Positions 1 to 12,400 of a DNA stretch of 64,000 nt are shown here, piece after piece. The notes beneath the pieces are model-generated. The model was given only the letters and a program-made list of their open reading frames with translations, searched no databases and was not told the DNA's origin. The DNA lies in the NCBI RefSeq assembly GCF_900496995.4, contig NC_044007.1:72268742-72332741 (forward strand), read 5' to 3'. Origin of the DNA: Aquila chrysaetos chrysaetos (Eukaryota; Chordata; Aves; Accipitriformes; Accipitridae). The position numbers and the translations under genes are program-made. Position 1 is the stretch's first letter, and every line of letters starts with the position of its first letter.

Positions 1-3000
1 AACTTACAGGTTTTACATGCTTTGAAAGCTCATTTTTGGAAAAACAGTATTTCCTAATGAAGTAATGTACAGACTGACAGCAAATCTTTGCCTCAAACAT
101 CCTATAAAAGATCTCTTTACCCTGATTTTTTAGAGATGGAGAATATGAGGCACAGGAAGATGAAGCAATTTGATGAAAGTCACTCAAAGTTTACTACGGC
201 AAATGAGAATCAAACTGAGAACTGTGATATCCTTCTGCTTTTCTGATATGCTGTTCACTAAGCCACTCAGTAGCTACGCTATAGTTCTGCTTGCATATTT
301 TAAATATAGTGTTTAGAAAGCAGAAATCAATTCTTCCAGTGATGTATGCATGTGTGTACAAGCAGGTATGACATGTATCTCCTTGGACTTTACTTCCATG
401 TTACTATACATAGAAAACTGCCATCTGCTAACTGGTCAGGTACGGAACTGTGATTTTTGCTGCGACGGGGGGTAGGGCTTACGTTCACAGCCAGTGTACA
501 GTGAGACGTGCGCTTGCTTTAGCATCCTTCATCCTAGATCTCTAAAATGGAGGACGGAGACTTCCACTCCAGTATGGCAAGGCTTTTTCCCCTGTTCTAA
601 AAATGCAAACATAAGTACCATTTACGATGACAGTCTTATCAAATGGTTCTAAGCCATCCTTTTTTTCGTTTTCAGTTCCCATTGTCAAAATGGGATCGAG
701 GAGCTGCCTGTGACGTAACTACCAACAAGTCAATAGTTAAATATTAGTTTTCAAATTCAACAGATCACGTGGGTCATTATAATAATTCGGGGCTTTAGGA
801 GCACTTCGAAGAGAGGACCTGAAGAGAGGTCCCGCATAGGACAACTGAACTCATTTATCTGGTTTTGCTAGAACTACCTCAACACATTTGCTGATTTAAT
901 AAACAGTCTTTGCTCCTGCTGGCTGCATTCAGTGTTCACCACAGGTGCTATTTACCTCTGAAATGCATGATGACTACCAATCAGACTCAGGGAGAGGCAC
1001 ATTTTTCGATAATAGATCAGTGTCTGAATGTGTCAGCAACTCATTTTACCTCATTCCATACTTAAGTCTGGTAACGCTAACACTGAAAACAAAGGTTCAG
1101 TTAATAGATTTAGAGGACTTAGCTAAGACAAGTAAGAGAATATCAACCAAACGCATCGTTGCCACTCCTGCCAAGGACTCATTAGCTCTTGGAAGGCGTT
1201 TGTCCCCAATACTGCAGTTTTTTTCCAGTAACGGGTTTACTCATCTTGTTTTCAAATGCCTTCTCTCACACGTGCTCCCAATATCTGGGCATCCCTGTGA
1301 GTGTGCACTTGCTACAGGATCTCTCTCTGGACATATGTCCCAGGACCACATGTGGAACTGGGAGCATCAGCTGTGAGAAAGGATCGCAAAGTCCTCATTC
1401 TCATCATCAGCAACTTGCATCCTGGCCAGAGGATAAATGGAAAGCAGTACATAAAATTGCTGTGAGTAATGAGGAGCAGCAAAAATTAAAGTATCTTAAG
1501 TAGTATGAAAAAGATAGAAATCCCATTTCAAGTACATTTGTAGAAAAGATAGTTACGCTATTCAGGTTTGATAGGTCCAGCCTCGTGCAGGGGTATACCA
1601 GCAGAATGCGGTACTCTTGTGGCTTTAGGCAATTATATAGATCTAACTTGGCTCAGGCCAGAAAATTGAGGAGATTTGTTTTGTTTAAAAAAACTGGGAG
1701 TTTGAAACTTTCCATTCTGAACATAGCGAAAAGAAAACCATCTTACTTAGAAAAGAGAACACAGATAAGAGAGTACGAGTATCTCCACCTGAGTACAAAC
1801 AATAATGTGGAAATTACTCTGCGGACAGAAATCAGCTGAATGTGATGGTAACATGAATAAGGCTGCCTGTGCTTACCGTGACTCAAGCAGCTTCTTGGAC
1901 AAACAGATTTATGAAGAAATATTTTTCTCTCCCAAAAGGAACTATCCTATTTTATATATTTAGCCAAATATTTACCAGTCTAAAAAGAGGTAACGCTTTC
2001 AGTCTGGGTCTTCTACATCTCAGGAGAATGCTTTAATCTTTGAGCACCAGCTGGTATGAATCTCAGTCTCCTTCACCTCCTGGAACCAATTCTGGGCTTG
2101 GTAAGCCTTCTGGATCAATATACCAACTTAATTGAACCTATCCATGGAAAATTCCTGTTCCACCTAACTGACGTTTTTTTCTTGGGAAAGACTCACAAAA
2201 TAACTCCGTACCAGTATTACTTCATATATGCTGCATGAGAATGCCATCTATTTTGGCAACCTATTTTAGTAGATATATTTGGGCAGACCACAGTATTTTT
2301 TCCAATTGCTTTGTCTGATTCTGCTTCGATGCTATACACAAGGGGTGGCTGAGAAATTCCTTTTGCTACATTTCCCCTCTGGAAAGACTTGTTTTTCCAA
2401 CTCTGAGCTGCTGCCAAAAGGAGGTGAGCATCAAAGCCTAGAAGATACTGAAATTGCGTCCCTAAAAAAGAAAAATCTTCTACTACAATAAAACAGCTCT
2501 ACATATCAGAAAAACTCTCAAAAGAAGTATATAGCGTCCTGATGAGTCCACCTGACTTAGCATGGAATTGGAAAAGGACAACCAGAACCAGAGTCCGATC
2601 ACTCTGTCATGAGTGGCCCTACTGTATTATGAGCTCTGATTTAGAGTGGGTTTGTAGCGTCTTCCAAACCCTGCACAGGATGCTTTCTAACACACAAACA
2701 AAAGTGAAACCTACATAAATGTGATGGTGATCTTGAGGTGGTATTCGTCAATAAGACGTAGGATTCACAAAAAAGATGACTTCCAGGTACCGTCACAAAT
2801 ACATAGTTTTTCCTCCTATTTATGTTCCTAACTGTTGTGCAGGCTCCAAGATCAGGCAGAAGAGGTTAGTGGGGATAATAGCTGGTGGGTAGAGATTATA
2901 AGGCACAGGAGAAAGAAGGGAGGAAAATAACTGTGAAAAATAGTAGAATTGTTTGAGAAATCAAAGCTCAAGTAGCCTAGGAAGAATAGTAGAAGTAATA

Positions 3001-5619
3001 AAAAATTGCAGAACTACAGAGATGAAGGCTTTGGAGTAAGCTCTAAAATCTTTTGTCTAAAGCAGATAAAGTGCTTGAAGAGGGTATTTCACAATATCTC
3101 TGCAAGTTCTTGGTCTCAAATCTCAGGAGCAGAAGGAAGGCCTCTTACTCACATATAAAACTAATGTAGCTGAAGTGAATGAAGTGAATAAGGAACAGCC
3201 GCGTGGAGGGACTGCTGGTTCGGCACCAAAATAAATGAAAATAGACTGCTCACCACCTATACAAGAATAGAAGATAGGATTGCTTCTCATATAGAAGTCA
3301 AGGCTCAGATGTTACAACTCTGCAGCTGTGGCAAATGATGCAGAATTAGAATGTGCTTGTAGAAAACTATTAACAATTACCAACTGTTTCAAAGCCTTCT
3401 CTCTCCCCTTCTCTTACATGAATGTTACTTAATTAGACTACTTTTTGAATGTGGTTACTAGTTAATGAGAACCTTCAAAAGAAAACAGGGCTAAACTGAG
3501 AAAGATTGTAAAAAAATGCCTTTTTTGGTTTTTTTTGTTTTTAATCCTTCGTGCCAAACAAACTGATGTTTTCCCTATTTTGGTAACTTATTTTAGAAAA
3601 GTTAGCTGTCTCAGAATGAGTATCTGCAGACAAACAAAAAGACAGAGTTTGGTATAAACGCACCCACACCCAGTCAAGTTTTCATTCTCAGCTGCTCAGT
3701 ATGGGTATATTAGTGCAGGAAAATAAGCAACTCCTACTGCAGCCGGAGTTCATTACAGAGCTGTAAGTATTTATCACTCGTCCCTTTAAGCACACTTTCC
3801 CGATAATGCAAATGCAGAGCTACCTACCAACCTTGTATTCCCTGGTGCACATTTTTATGAAAAATGATGTTTACAGTGCTCTTGCTGCCCATCTATGAAT
3901 TACTTAAGCTTCTTTAAGCAGGCGTGGATTGGAGCTTTACTGACTAAAGCACACAGAGCAGTGAAGAGAAGCTTTTTCCCCTAGAGACATTTTGATCGAA
4001 GGAAGCCCGTGAGGTATAATGCTGAGGGGCACAGCAGAGGCACAGTTTCTGTCAGGGGCATACATCCTAAAGCAAGCGAATTTACAGGAATTGGAGGGAG
4101 AGGAGAGGGAAAAGAAGGTAAGGTACATGGCAGGAGTTAATTTCCAGGGAGGGTACTGCTAATGTAAGGAGCAGCAGGGAAGAGCGGGGTGTCAGTGAGA
4201 AGTCAGAAAAGCCTGGAACAAACATGGTGAGCTGGCAAGGTAGAGGAGAAGATAAGGACAGAAACCTAATTGAATGCTTTGAAGTTACATGGAATGTTAG
4301 ATAGAAATAAGGAAACTAGCTTGTGGGCCTAAAATGACCTACGAAGCGAAATGGAAAAGTCAGTAATGGAAAGAAATCCTCGATGCAGCTCAAATGCCTG
4401 AGTGATAAAGAAGGGAAGCCAGGAGAAAGAAACCACAGGTTACAGAAATGCATGTTCGCCCGTGTTACTCTGGGTATATCCTTTTCTTTCTTCTTCCTAA
4501 AAAAATCTAGCTGTGGAGGGTTGCTGCAGCTTAACGGCTCAACATTTCTGGACTCTGCTTGCCTTGGCCAGAGGCTCCAGGATCCCCGAGGTTCCTGACC
4601 CTGCAGAGAGCCCACGTTGGTGGCACTACGTGGAAAGTTGATGCTGGTCTCCCCCCCCAGTTACCAAAACCTGGCCACATAAAAGCAAGAGTGACTTGCA
4701 CGGCTACTGTGCACCCTGCGTGATGGATGCGACGCTTCCAGAAACCCACAGCTGGAGGCAGCGTGCCAGCACGTCCACAGCGCGTGTGCCGCGTTAGACA
4801 GGTCCGAAGAGCGGTCAAGGTGGAAACTGGGACTGCTTTGATCCCAAGTTAAGCAGAAGAAAAGGAGGAGGCAGGTATTACCTCATCCGCATTTGGAAGT
4901 CTCTGACCTTACTGCCATTATAATAATTGGGATAAAACCCGAAGAGCGTCACGGAGTGCAAATGTCTCACCGTCTGCCCTGAGTGGTGGGGCACAATGAT
5001 TAGGATTCTTTGGGGAACTCTGGATTTTGGCTCGTTAGCTTGCTTTGCAGGGGCAGGTGGTTGAGGGTGAGAGAAGTTATGATGGCAAAATGCAGTAAGG
5101 GAAAAAGACACAGCATGTCACTTTTCAGGAGGATTGTTAGCCATAAGGTAAGACAAATATCGTCTGTCAACTTGACGCTTTTCTATACTTTCCTACAGAT
5201 ATATATGTATGTGTATCCATAGATATACAGGTAATCTTTCAAAAGCTTAGTTGTAATTCAACAATTTATTAGAAAGTTTCTTCCCTGGTACTTTGCACGT
5301 TTTATTCCCAAGACAAGAGAAAAGAAGTGGAAACAAAACTGTTCTCAATACAAATCAGATCAGCCCCTTCAGTTTCTTTGTTATGGTAATTGGTAATTAC
5401 AGGAGAAAAAAAAAAAAAACCACTTAATTTAAGATGAAGATTGCTCCAAGTACCTTCCCTACACATGATCTGTCAGCAGCCCACCTCTGGATGACACTTA
5501 TACTGGAGGTTAGAACAGGTCACACGAACTCTCTGAGCAGCCACCAGCCACAGGTCTCTGCTCCCCCTTTCCCCAGCACCTGGGGAACAACTACAGCAGT
5601 ACCGAGACCTGGATAGTTG
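1..5619. other. Intergenic, AT-leaning, no gene seen
   Basis: No exon, RNA gene or recognisable transposon was found on either strand. Open frames are short, lack homology I can recognise and are not flanked by convincing splice signals. An AATAAA occurs near 898 but nothing coding precedes it in the window, so calling it the 3' end of an upstream gene would be a guess. A short direct repeat (GAAGTGAAT twice) sits near 3173-3190 and a 14-A tract at 5406-5419. Confidence 0.55.
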
Positions 5620-6300
5620 AAATGGGATCCAACGAGAGGCAGCTCTTTGACATAATAACGTTTCCCCGCCCCGTTTAGCCAAGTGGACCGAAAATTACGT
5701 GGTGCCAGCGAAGCCATCAGGAAAGCTTTGGGCCAAAATCAGAAGCTTAAAGAGGGAAGAGCTGCTGCCCGGTCCTCCCCTGATGGAGCCAGCCAGGTCT
5801 TCGTCCCCGTGAGGATGACCGCGGCTCCAGGCAGCTGGTGTCGGGTCACTGCACGCCCGCCGCATGAATAGGACCTTGAGAGCAAAAAACCCACGCAGCT
5901 TCGTGCCCACCCGCTGCGCTTCAGCGGGGTGGTCCGTGAGCGATGGCAGGGGATCCCTCTCCTCCAACGCCAGCTTCTGGACACGTCCCTGAAAGGCATT
6001 TAATTTCTAGCTGGAGACCTGACCCGTTTCTGACCAACGTTAGGTTATAGCACTTGCACTAACTACCAAATTCAGAGCTGGATTTTGTACCCGCTTTCTG
6101 TTTTCATCCCGGCTTGAACCCTGTGTGGGAGGGCGAGGGGAAATGGCTAAGGTCTGACGGAGGGCCGTTAAACCTATTTCCCCAGCTGCTTAATTATCCG
6201 GTTGCCTTCCTGGCCACGTCCCCTTGCCTACAGCCACGCACACGTGTGTGTCTGCGCACACGGACAGGCGCAGAGCGGGCCTTTCCAAGTGCAGATTAGG
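5620..6300. other. CpG-enriched patch, no gene
   Basis: CpG dinucleotides are clearly denser than in the flanks (for example around 5780-5960), and several frames are open on both strands for 60-90 codons. That is expected when stop codons are rarer in GC-rich DNA. No splice-flanked exon or known protein motif was seen. It could be a small regulatory CpG cluster or simply less-decayed sequence. Confidence 0.4.
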
Positions 6301-7520
6301 GGGCTGCTATTCAAAACTTGGATTTGTTGATTTTCTTCCCGAAGCAAACACATGACGTCTGTGACGGAGCGTTGGATAAATTAGATGTAAGCCTAATATC
6401 AGGCACTTTTCAGAGCAGAACCAAACATTTTTGAAATGGTCCTGGAAAACGGGAATATGTTCATATTTCGGAAAAGCATTTGCTAACTCTGCTGGAAGGA
6501 GTCATAATTTGATTCAAGGATAGCCTTTTCTCTTTGTTTCCTTCTGAATGCTTTTGGGCGCTTGCTTTCTATCTTGACAAGATACGTGTGCTTATGTATG
6601 CCCGTTTTATACTGTTGTGCTCTTGGGGTTTTTTCTGAACTATTATAAAAAAAGGAAACAAAGAAAAACCCACTGATGTGAAAGAAATTTCCAGCTGAAT
6701 TTGGGTGCTTGACAGTGTGTATGGGTGTGCTGAAATAAAAATGCAGCCTCTCAGAAAATGTAAAACAGGCATTCAGGAACACTCTATGATACAGCACAAA
6801 CAAATCTGCCAACAGGTAATAAATGGATAACGTCGGTGACTACCGAACCTTGAGCAAATATATTTCACTGTTAACCAGGGGATGTGTGAACTCAAATGCG
6901 GTCACAGCTTCTACAGTACCGTTTTATAGGACATTGTATTTGTCCATAAAACCTTTAAATTTAACGGTAGAAGGAATGGACTGTATATATTCAGTGAAAA
7001 ATACCTAGCCATCATGCCACACCAACGAGAGAGATTATTGTCTGGAATGAAGCAAACTCAGGGTCGAACCTTACTTCCATTAAGAGGCTGAGCAGTATTG
7101 TATATAGACAATGTGAGAAAACCTAAAAAAAATCTGACATTATCTGGACTTTCTGGTGTGCAGCGAACACTTCTTTGTCATTTACTGGTAATTTCTCAGT
7201 TCTAATGGAGTTAAACTGGAATTGCATTGATATTATCACTAATGCTTTTCAATCTGGTTTTGCTTTATTTGATTTTTAAAGAGTTGTTTTGCTGTTCCTA
7301 TTAATTCTTTCCTTTATCGTAAAACCAGTTACAGGATTGCACTCTCTCACTATAGATTTTGTATGATGTGCTGCGTTTGTATAATATGTTGTGTCAGAAC
7401 TAAAGTAACAATTTGTGGTAAGTGAGCTCACATGGGAACTTCTCAGAGTGTGCACTGCCCATGAAAAAAATAGCCACTACATTAAAAATAATGTTTACCC
7501 CACAGAACCACAGCAGTTTT
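6301..7520. other. Intergenic AT-rich stretch
   Basis: AT-rich sequence with frequent stops in all frames. I see no gene, repeat family or structured element in it. Confidence 0.55.
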
Positions 7521-9460
7521 AAACTCTGACTCACGTGTTCCCTATTTTTTTCAGCTTCTGGCCGTTTGAGCCCCAGTTGAGAGCAGCCACCACCAGCATC
7601 CTGTATCCCCGAGAGCTGACTCCCTTGGCACCCAACTGCAAAGGCTCTCGCTGGAGCCAAGGCAGCCGCTGTGGATGGGGAAATCCCAGCAAGGACGGCA
7701 GAATTTTCCACAGAAATAAACCTTAGGTCTTTCAGCTGCAGGTAGGCGACAAGGAAGAGCCCGCGGCAAAATCTCCAGAGCAAGAGCTTTCCTTGGGAGC
7801 CTGGTTTTCACGTCCGCAGCCCCATCCTCCACCTGATGCCCCATCATTTCTGTATTGGTTTGAAACACTGGGAGCTCATCCTGCTTTGAAGGGGGCAAGT
7901 ACCAGTTCATCTCTTAGGGGTCCTGTTGGGAAGTGCCAGCGCCTTCTGATAGCCACAGGTGAGTGCCTTCACCCCGGCTCAGAAATGCAGAAGCGCAACC
8001 GCTGCTGCCTTCACCACCCTCTGCCAGCATTTTCTGGGTTCTTCTCCAGGTCCCCTGTTCATCTACCGGCCAGTCCAAAAACCTTACCGGCCCCATTAGC
8101 TCCATGACTCTGTAAGAGCTCTGACCCCCATGCAGCGGCACATTAAAACTGAAGCTGTTATTACCTCCCAGCCGCCCATCACATCTCCTTGCTTTAGCAG
8201 GCCAGGCTGAAAACCCACAACCACTCGGTCTCTTCTTCGGGAGCCGTTCCCCATCCCTGCCGGGGTCGTACTGAGGGAGGAGCGGGGCAGCCAGCTCCGT
8301 TTCACCCATCCCATTTCATCTGTTGCTTCTCTGCCCGGGCTGCTTAAAAACTCACCGGTGCAGGGTGGCAGAGCATGGCACTGATTCCTCGCACGTGTGA
8401 AAAGTGTCTTGTGGGTTCCTGCAATAGTTTATGCTCTTTTCCTCGGTGGGTTTATGTTCCTCCTCAGCGTTTCCTGATGCACAGCTGCCTCCCCATCCCA
8501 TACGAAGCCCAACATAACCCGTTCCAGTCAGACGGCTCTCCCGCACCATTAGTGACCAGAGCGGGGCCATCCATACGGGAATAAGGACTGCAGCCGTAGC
8601 CATCCCCGCGTTAAGCGTGACGGCATCTAGCACGAGATTTCATACGTCATAACTTACTTTTCATTTTGTTTGCAGCTCCACAGCGTTACCATTTGCCTGA
8701 ACCGTCCCACACGTGTCCAGTCACAAACTCCGAGCAGCGTTTGGAGGATCTGGACACGTTGCCCAGCGATAGCTGGCAAACCGCTCGGAGCGGCAGCGGT
8801 TGCTCTGACGTGCCTGCAGAGATCCAGAAACACCGGGCGGTAACGCTCCGCCTGCGCTGATGAGCTTGCAGGGATGCTTGCAGCAGGTCCGATGCCGGCA
8901 GGCAGCTCAGAGGTACAGAATGTGTCCCTGTGCTGCCTGCATCTACAGTTGAGCCGCTGAGCTCGAAACGCGTTGAGGCCACGGCTCACGCGACGCATCG
9001 CACGTGCCCCCGTGCTTCTCTCCACGACCTCCTGGCCGGTCTTACGGCAACCCCGTTTCTACGCCTTGGCTCTCGGGAGTTGCTTGTCGCAACGCCCTGG
9101 CCTCGGTCCGTGTGGGCTTTGGCCACGTTATCCGTGCAAAGGTTCATGATATTTTTAAGGTATAAACGAATGCCGTGCGCTAGGTCGCTACTTTTATAGA
9201 CTTAAATGTTTAGTGCAAAATCGTGTTCACGCTTCGTTTACCCACAGATCCCAGAGCTCCAGAGAAATCAGGACCGTTTGTTCCTAACCACCCGAGAGCA
9301 ACAACGGAGGGCAGCCGGGTTATCTAGGTGTATTTTAAAGCCAGTTTACAGGTCAGTAAATACAGGCGTATCCGTTGCAGCTGTATCCGGAGGCTGCACA
9401 GAGAGAGGTGAGTGTACGTCTGCAGACCATAAAGCTTTCTAACGTTATTCAAGAAGCATA
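7521..9460. other. CpG-enriched intergenic stretch, no supported gene
   Basis: GC and CpG content rise, most strongly at about 8640-9130. Frames of 60-130 codons are open on both strands, overlapping one another in mutually incompatible ways, which is the pattern of composition rather than coding. None encodes a family I recognise. A candidate regulatory region or lncRNA promoter cannot be excluded from sequence alone. Confidence 0.4.
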
Positions 9461-12400
9461 ACACCGAAATTACTTCCTCTGCCCTTCGTGAAGATGCGCT
9501 GTAATGAATGACAGAGGAAAGCCACTGCCTTTGCTCAGAGACAACTTACACTTTCTAAGTGGCTCCCGAACAGCCGAAGTCAACCAACTCATGCCAATGA
9601 GAGCAGAGTCAATAAAGATAATTGTATTTGTTTAGCTCAGGAGACTGGAAGTATAGGTGAACAATGCAATAGCAGAGCTCGCTGGGAACCTGAATGTCTT
9701 TTCCAAGGACAGACATTTGAGGCAGGGGAAAAAATCCTTCTAAATTGGAACCAAGAGACAAAAATCTCAAATTCTACACTACTTAAAATTTCTGGGAAAT
9801 GTTGACTTCGTACTTCATAATTTTCTCCCATAGGTCATGTTTGTGCGTTTCATTTTAACAAGATAAAAACCTTTGTTTGTCTTGATCTTTGCGGTTAGTT
9901 TCATTTACAGATAGGTCATACAAAATGTAATGTAAATTCCTACAAAACATTCAGTGGGAATCTCTTCTGCCTAAACTTTTTGACCTGCTGCAAACAGTCT
10001 CTACCTCAGAAATTATCACATTCCTGAAGAATGATATCTTTTACGTGTATAACAGAGTTACACTTAGGGCTTTCTGGGTAGTTTATAGTCAGACATGAAT
10101 CCTGCATTTGTTAGGTTGCAGTATGGAGGGTCAGATTATTTCCCTGCTGGAGCACATCCTCGGAGGGATAGGAAAGACTTATTGGAATACCCTCTGTCCT
10201 CTTCAGTTTTCGTCAGTATTAGTTTGCAGCTTCCGTGGTCCCTCTTGCTTCCGCTTTTTCTTTAATGAGCACTGGGAGAACTGGTCTGTTAGGAAATATC
10301 AGCAAGATACAGGAGGGCAATATCAAATAAGAGTGTGGCAATACCAAAAAAGAGCAATACGAACAGGTTTTAGCAAGACAGCAAGAAGGGCTAAAGTTCT
10401 ACTTGCATTTTTCCCATACCTTAAAATCCTAAGAAACTTTACAGCGCTGTCATTGGGACTGAAAAGTAACTTTATTCCTCTGAGACAAATGAGGCCAGGC
10501 TGTACGTGGGGCTGTCATATCACAATACATCAAAAATGGCCAAAAAGACCCACAAAAGCATTCCTGCCACGCAGCTTGCCAAATCTGGGTGTCTCCTGGA
10601 AGGCCAGCACTGGTTAGGTGCATCAGAAAACATCTCGGCAAAGGTGTTGGCTACGTGGAAATTGCCGTACTTCACATTCAATTGATTTAAAGTGTTATTT
10701 CTCACAACATGTAATAATACGCTACTTTTTAAAAATACATTTTATACTTTATTTGTGTTTCTTTATACAATTATATACATTATGTATACATGTATACAGT
10801 ATGTGTGTGTTTATACAGACTAAATTTAGAGCCGTGTTGACAAATAATTTGTTGGATTTTACCTTTCATTCCTTTAATTCTAGATCTGTGCATCTGTTGG
10901 GATCTCTTTGAGTTTACCTTGAGTTAGTTGCCTAACATGGGGGTGTGATGCCTTTCGAGATGTTCTCTGCTCTCCCACCTGGCCTCCAGCAGCTGATCCA
11001 GGGAAAAAGAGCTCCCAGGGAGCTGCCAGTGCCGTGCAGACCTCTCTGCAACCCCAGGGTGCCCGAAATGGCACTAGGCACCTCAACAGCTGAATCCCAA
11101 TTTGCAACCCCTTCCCTGGGGGAAATAACGGAGGGAGAGAAGCATGAGACGTTGACATGGAAATTCAGGTTTCTAGCTGCTGCTGCCCACATTGCTGCTT
11201 TTGCAGCCTGGCAGTTGCTTCCTAAGTGCTGCCGCAGGATGGATTTGGGTTTTTTTTTCTGATTACACTGCTGTTAGAGCTCCCTGTCAGGAGCTGCAGC
11301 CCTCCTCTTTCCTGACTAAGCGTGCTTGTGTGAGGTTGGATTTAGTGAGGCTTCCCATGGGAACGGCTTCTCGGTGTTCTTGGTTCCCTTCCCAGCCTGG
11401 TTTCTCTCCGTGTTGCGGACACTGAGATCCAGGTGCTGGGGAGTGGGATTATGTGCACAACGTCCCTGCAATCCACGCGGAGTGGGATTTAGGATGCTTA
11501 ACAGAGGCAAAGAGCCCCGTCTCTCCAGCTCACCGGCTGCAGCGTGTTGCCTGTGCTGGAAAAGGTGCTCCGGTTGCCCGGGTCCCCACCGCTCAGGATG
11601 ACTCCCCAGTCCTAACCCACCTTCTGCACTTTGCTTTTTTACTTCTCTCTCTCTTCCCGGTTGCTACTCAGGATGAAGTTGTACTTTATTCATTCAATTT
11701 GAGAAAGCCTAATGCATTGAAAATACTTGTGCGCTACAACACAAGCTCATTTCGGTTTACTCACGGGAGGTAGTTAACACTGGCTCGCACGGAAAGGTCT
11801 TCCCAAACATTATGGGGACAGAAATAGAGGTGCATGAATCACAGGACCTTTCAGGCTGGTTTTAACCAATGCTGCCTCTTGTCCCATCTCCTGTGTCCAG
11901 TGATGAGGCATCCCAGTGATGCTGGTGCTCCTTTCCAAACAGGAAAATGCATCTTAGCCTCCTCAGATGGGGATTGTTCTGTGCCCTAAAACATGAAACC
12001 TTACATTCCTCCCACAACCGCGTTTCACTTCTGTGAAACAGTTGAGCCCTCTTCCACATTTTTTGAACCAGGAAAAAAAGGAGAAGTATTAGAAGTAAAA
12101 TATGTTATTAAATGGGAGCTGGCATGTGTCAGGCTTATTGATGGGAACTTGCATAAAATGTGATATTACTTCATTCCTACCTTAATTGAAGATATTTTCA
12201 GCCTAAGTGATGTGTAACTGCTCAGTGATTTAGCTCTCTTTTATGAATAATTATATTACATGTATTCTCTCTAGATATTTCCATTGATACATAGGATAAG
12301 TGTCTCTCAGAATAGCCTGTAAAGGGGTCAGGCAGATCTCACTTTATTGAATCCCTTTGAAAACAGCATATTTTGCCTTCTTAAAGTCAATGGTTAAATT

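Noticed and set aside
898-960. AATAAA near the window start as the 3' end of an upstream gene
   Set aside because: No coding sequence is seen before it, and AATAAA is common by chance in AT-rich DNA.
10108-10617. 169-codon + frame
   Set aside because: A frame of this length is expected by chance about once in 128 kb of double-stranded reading at this composition. No domain was seen.
11820-11940. Possible reversed CR1 fragment
   Set aside because: Only weak resemblance to CR1 3' sequence, without the ordered blocks seen at 31.7 kb.
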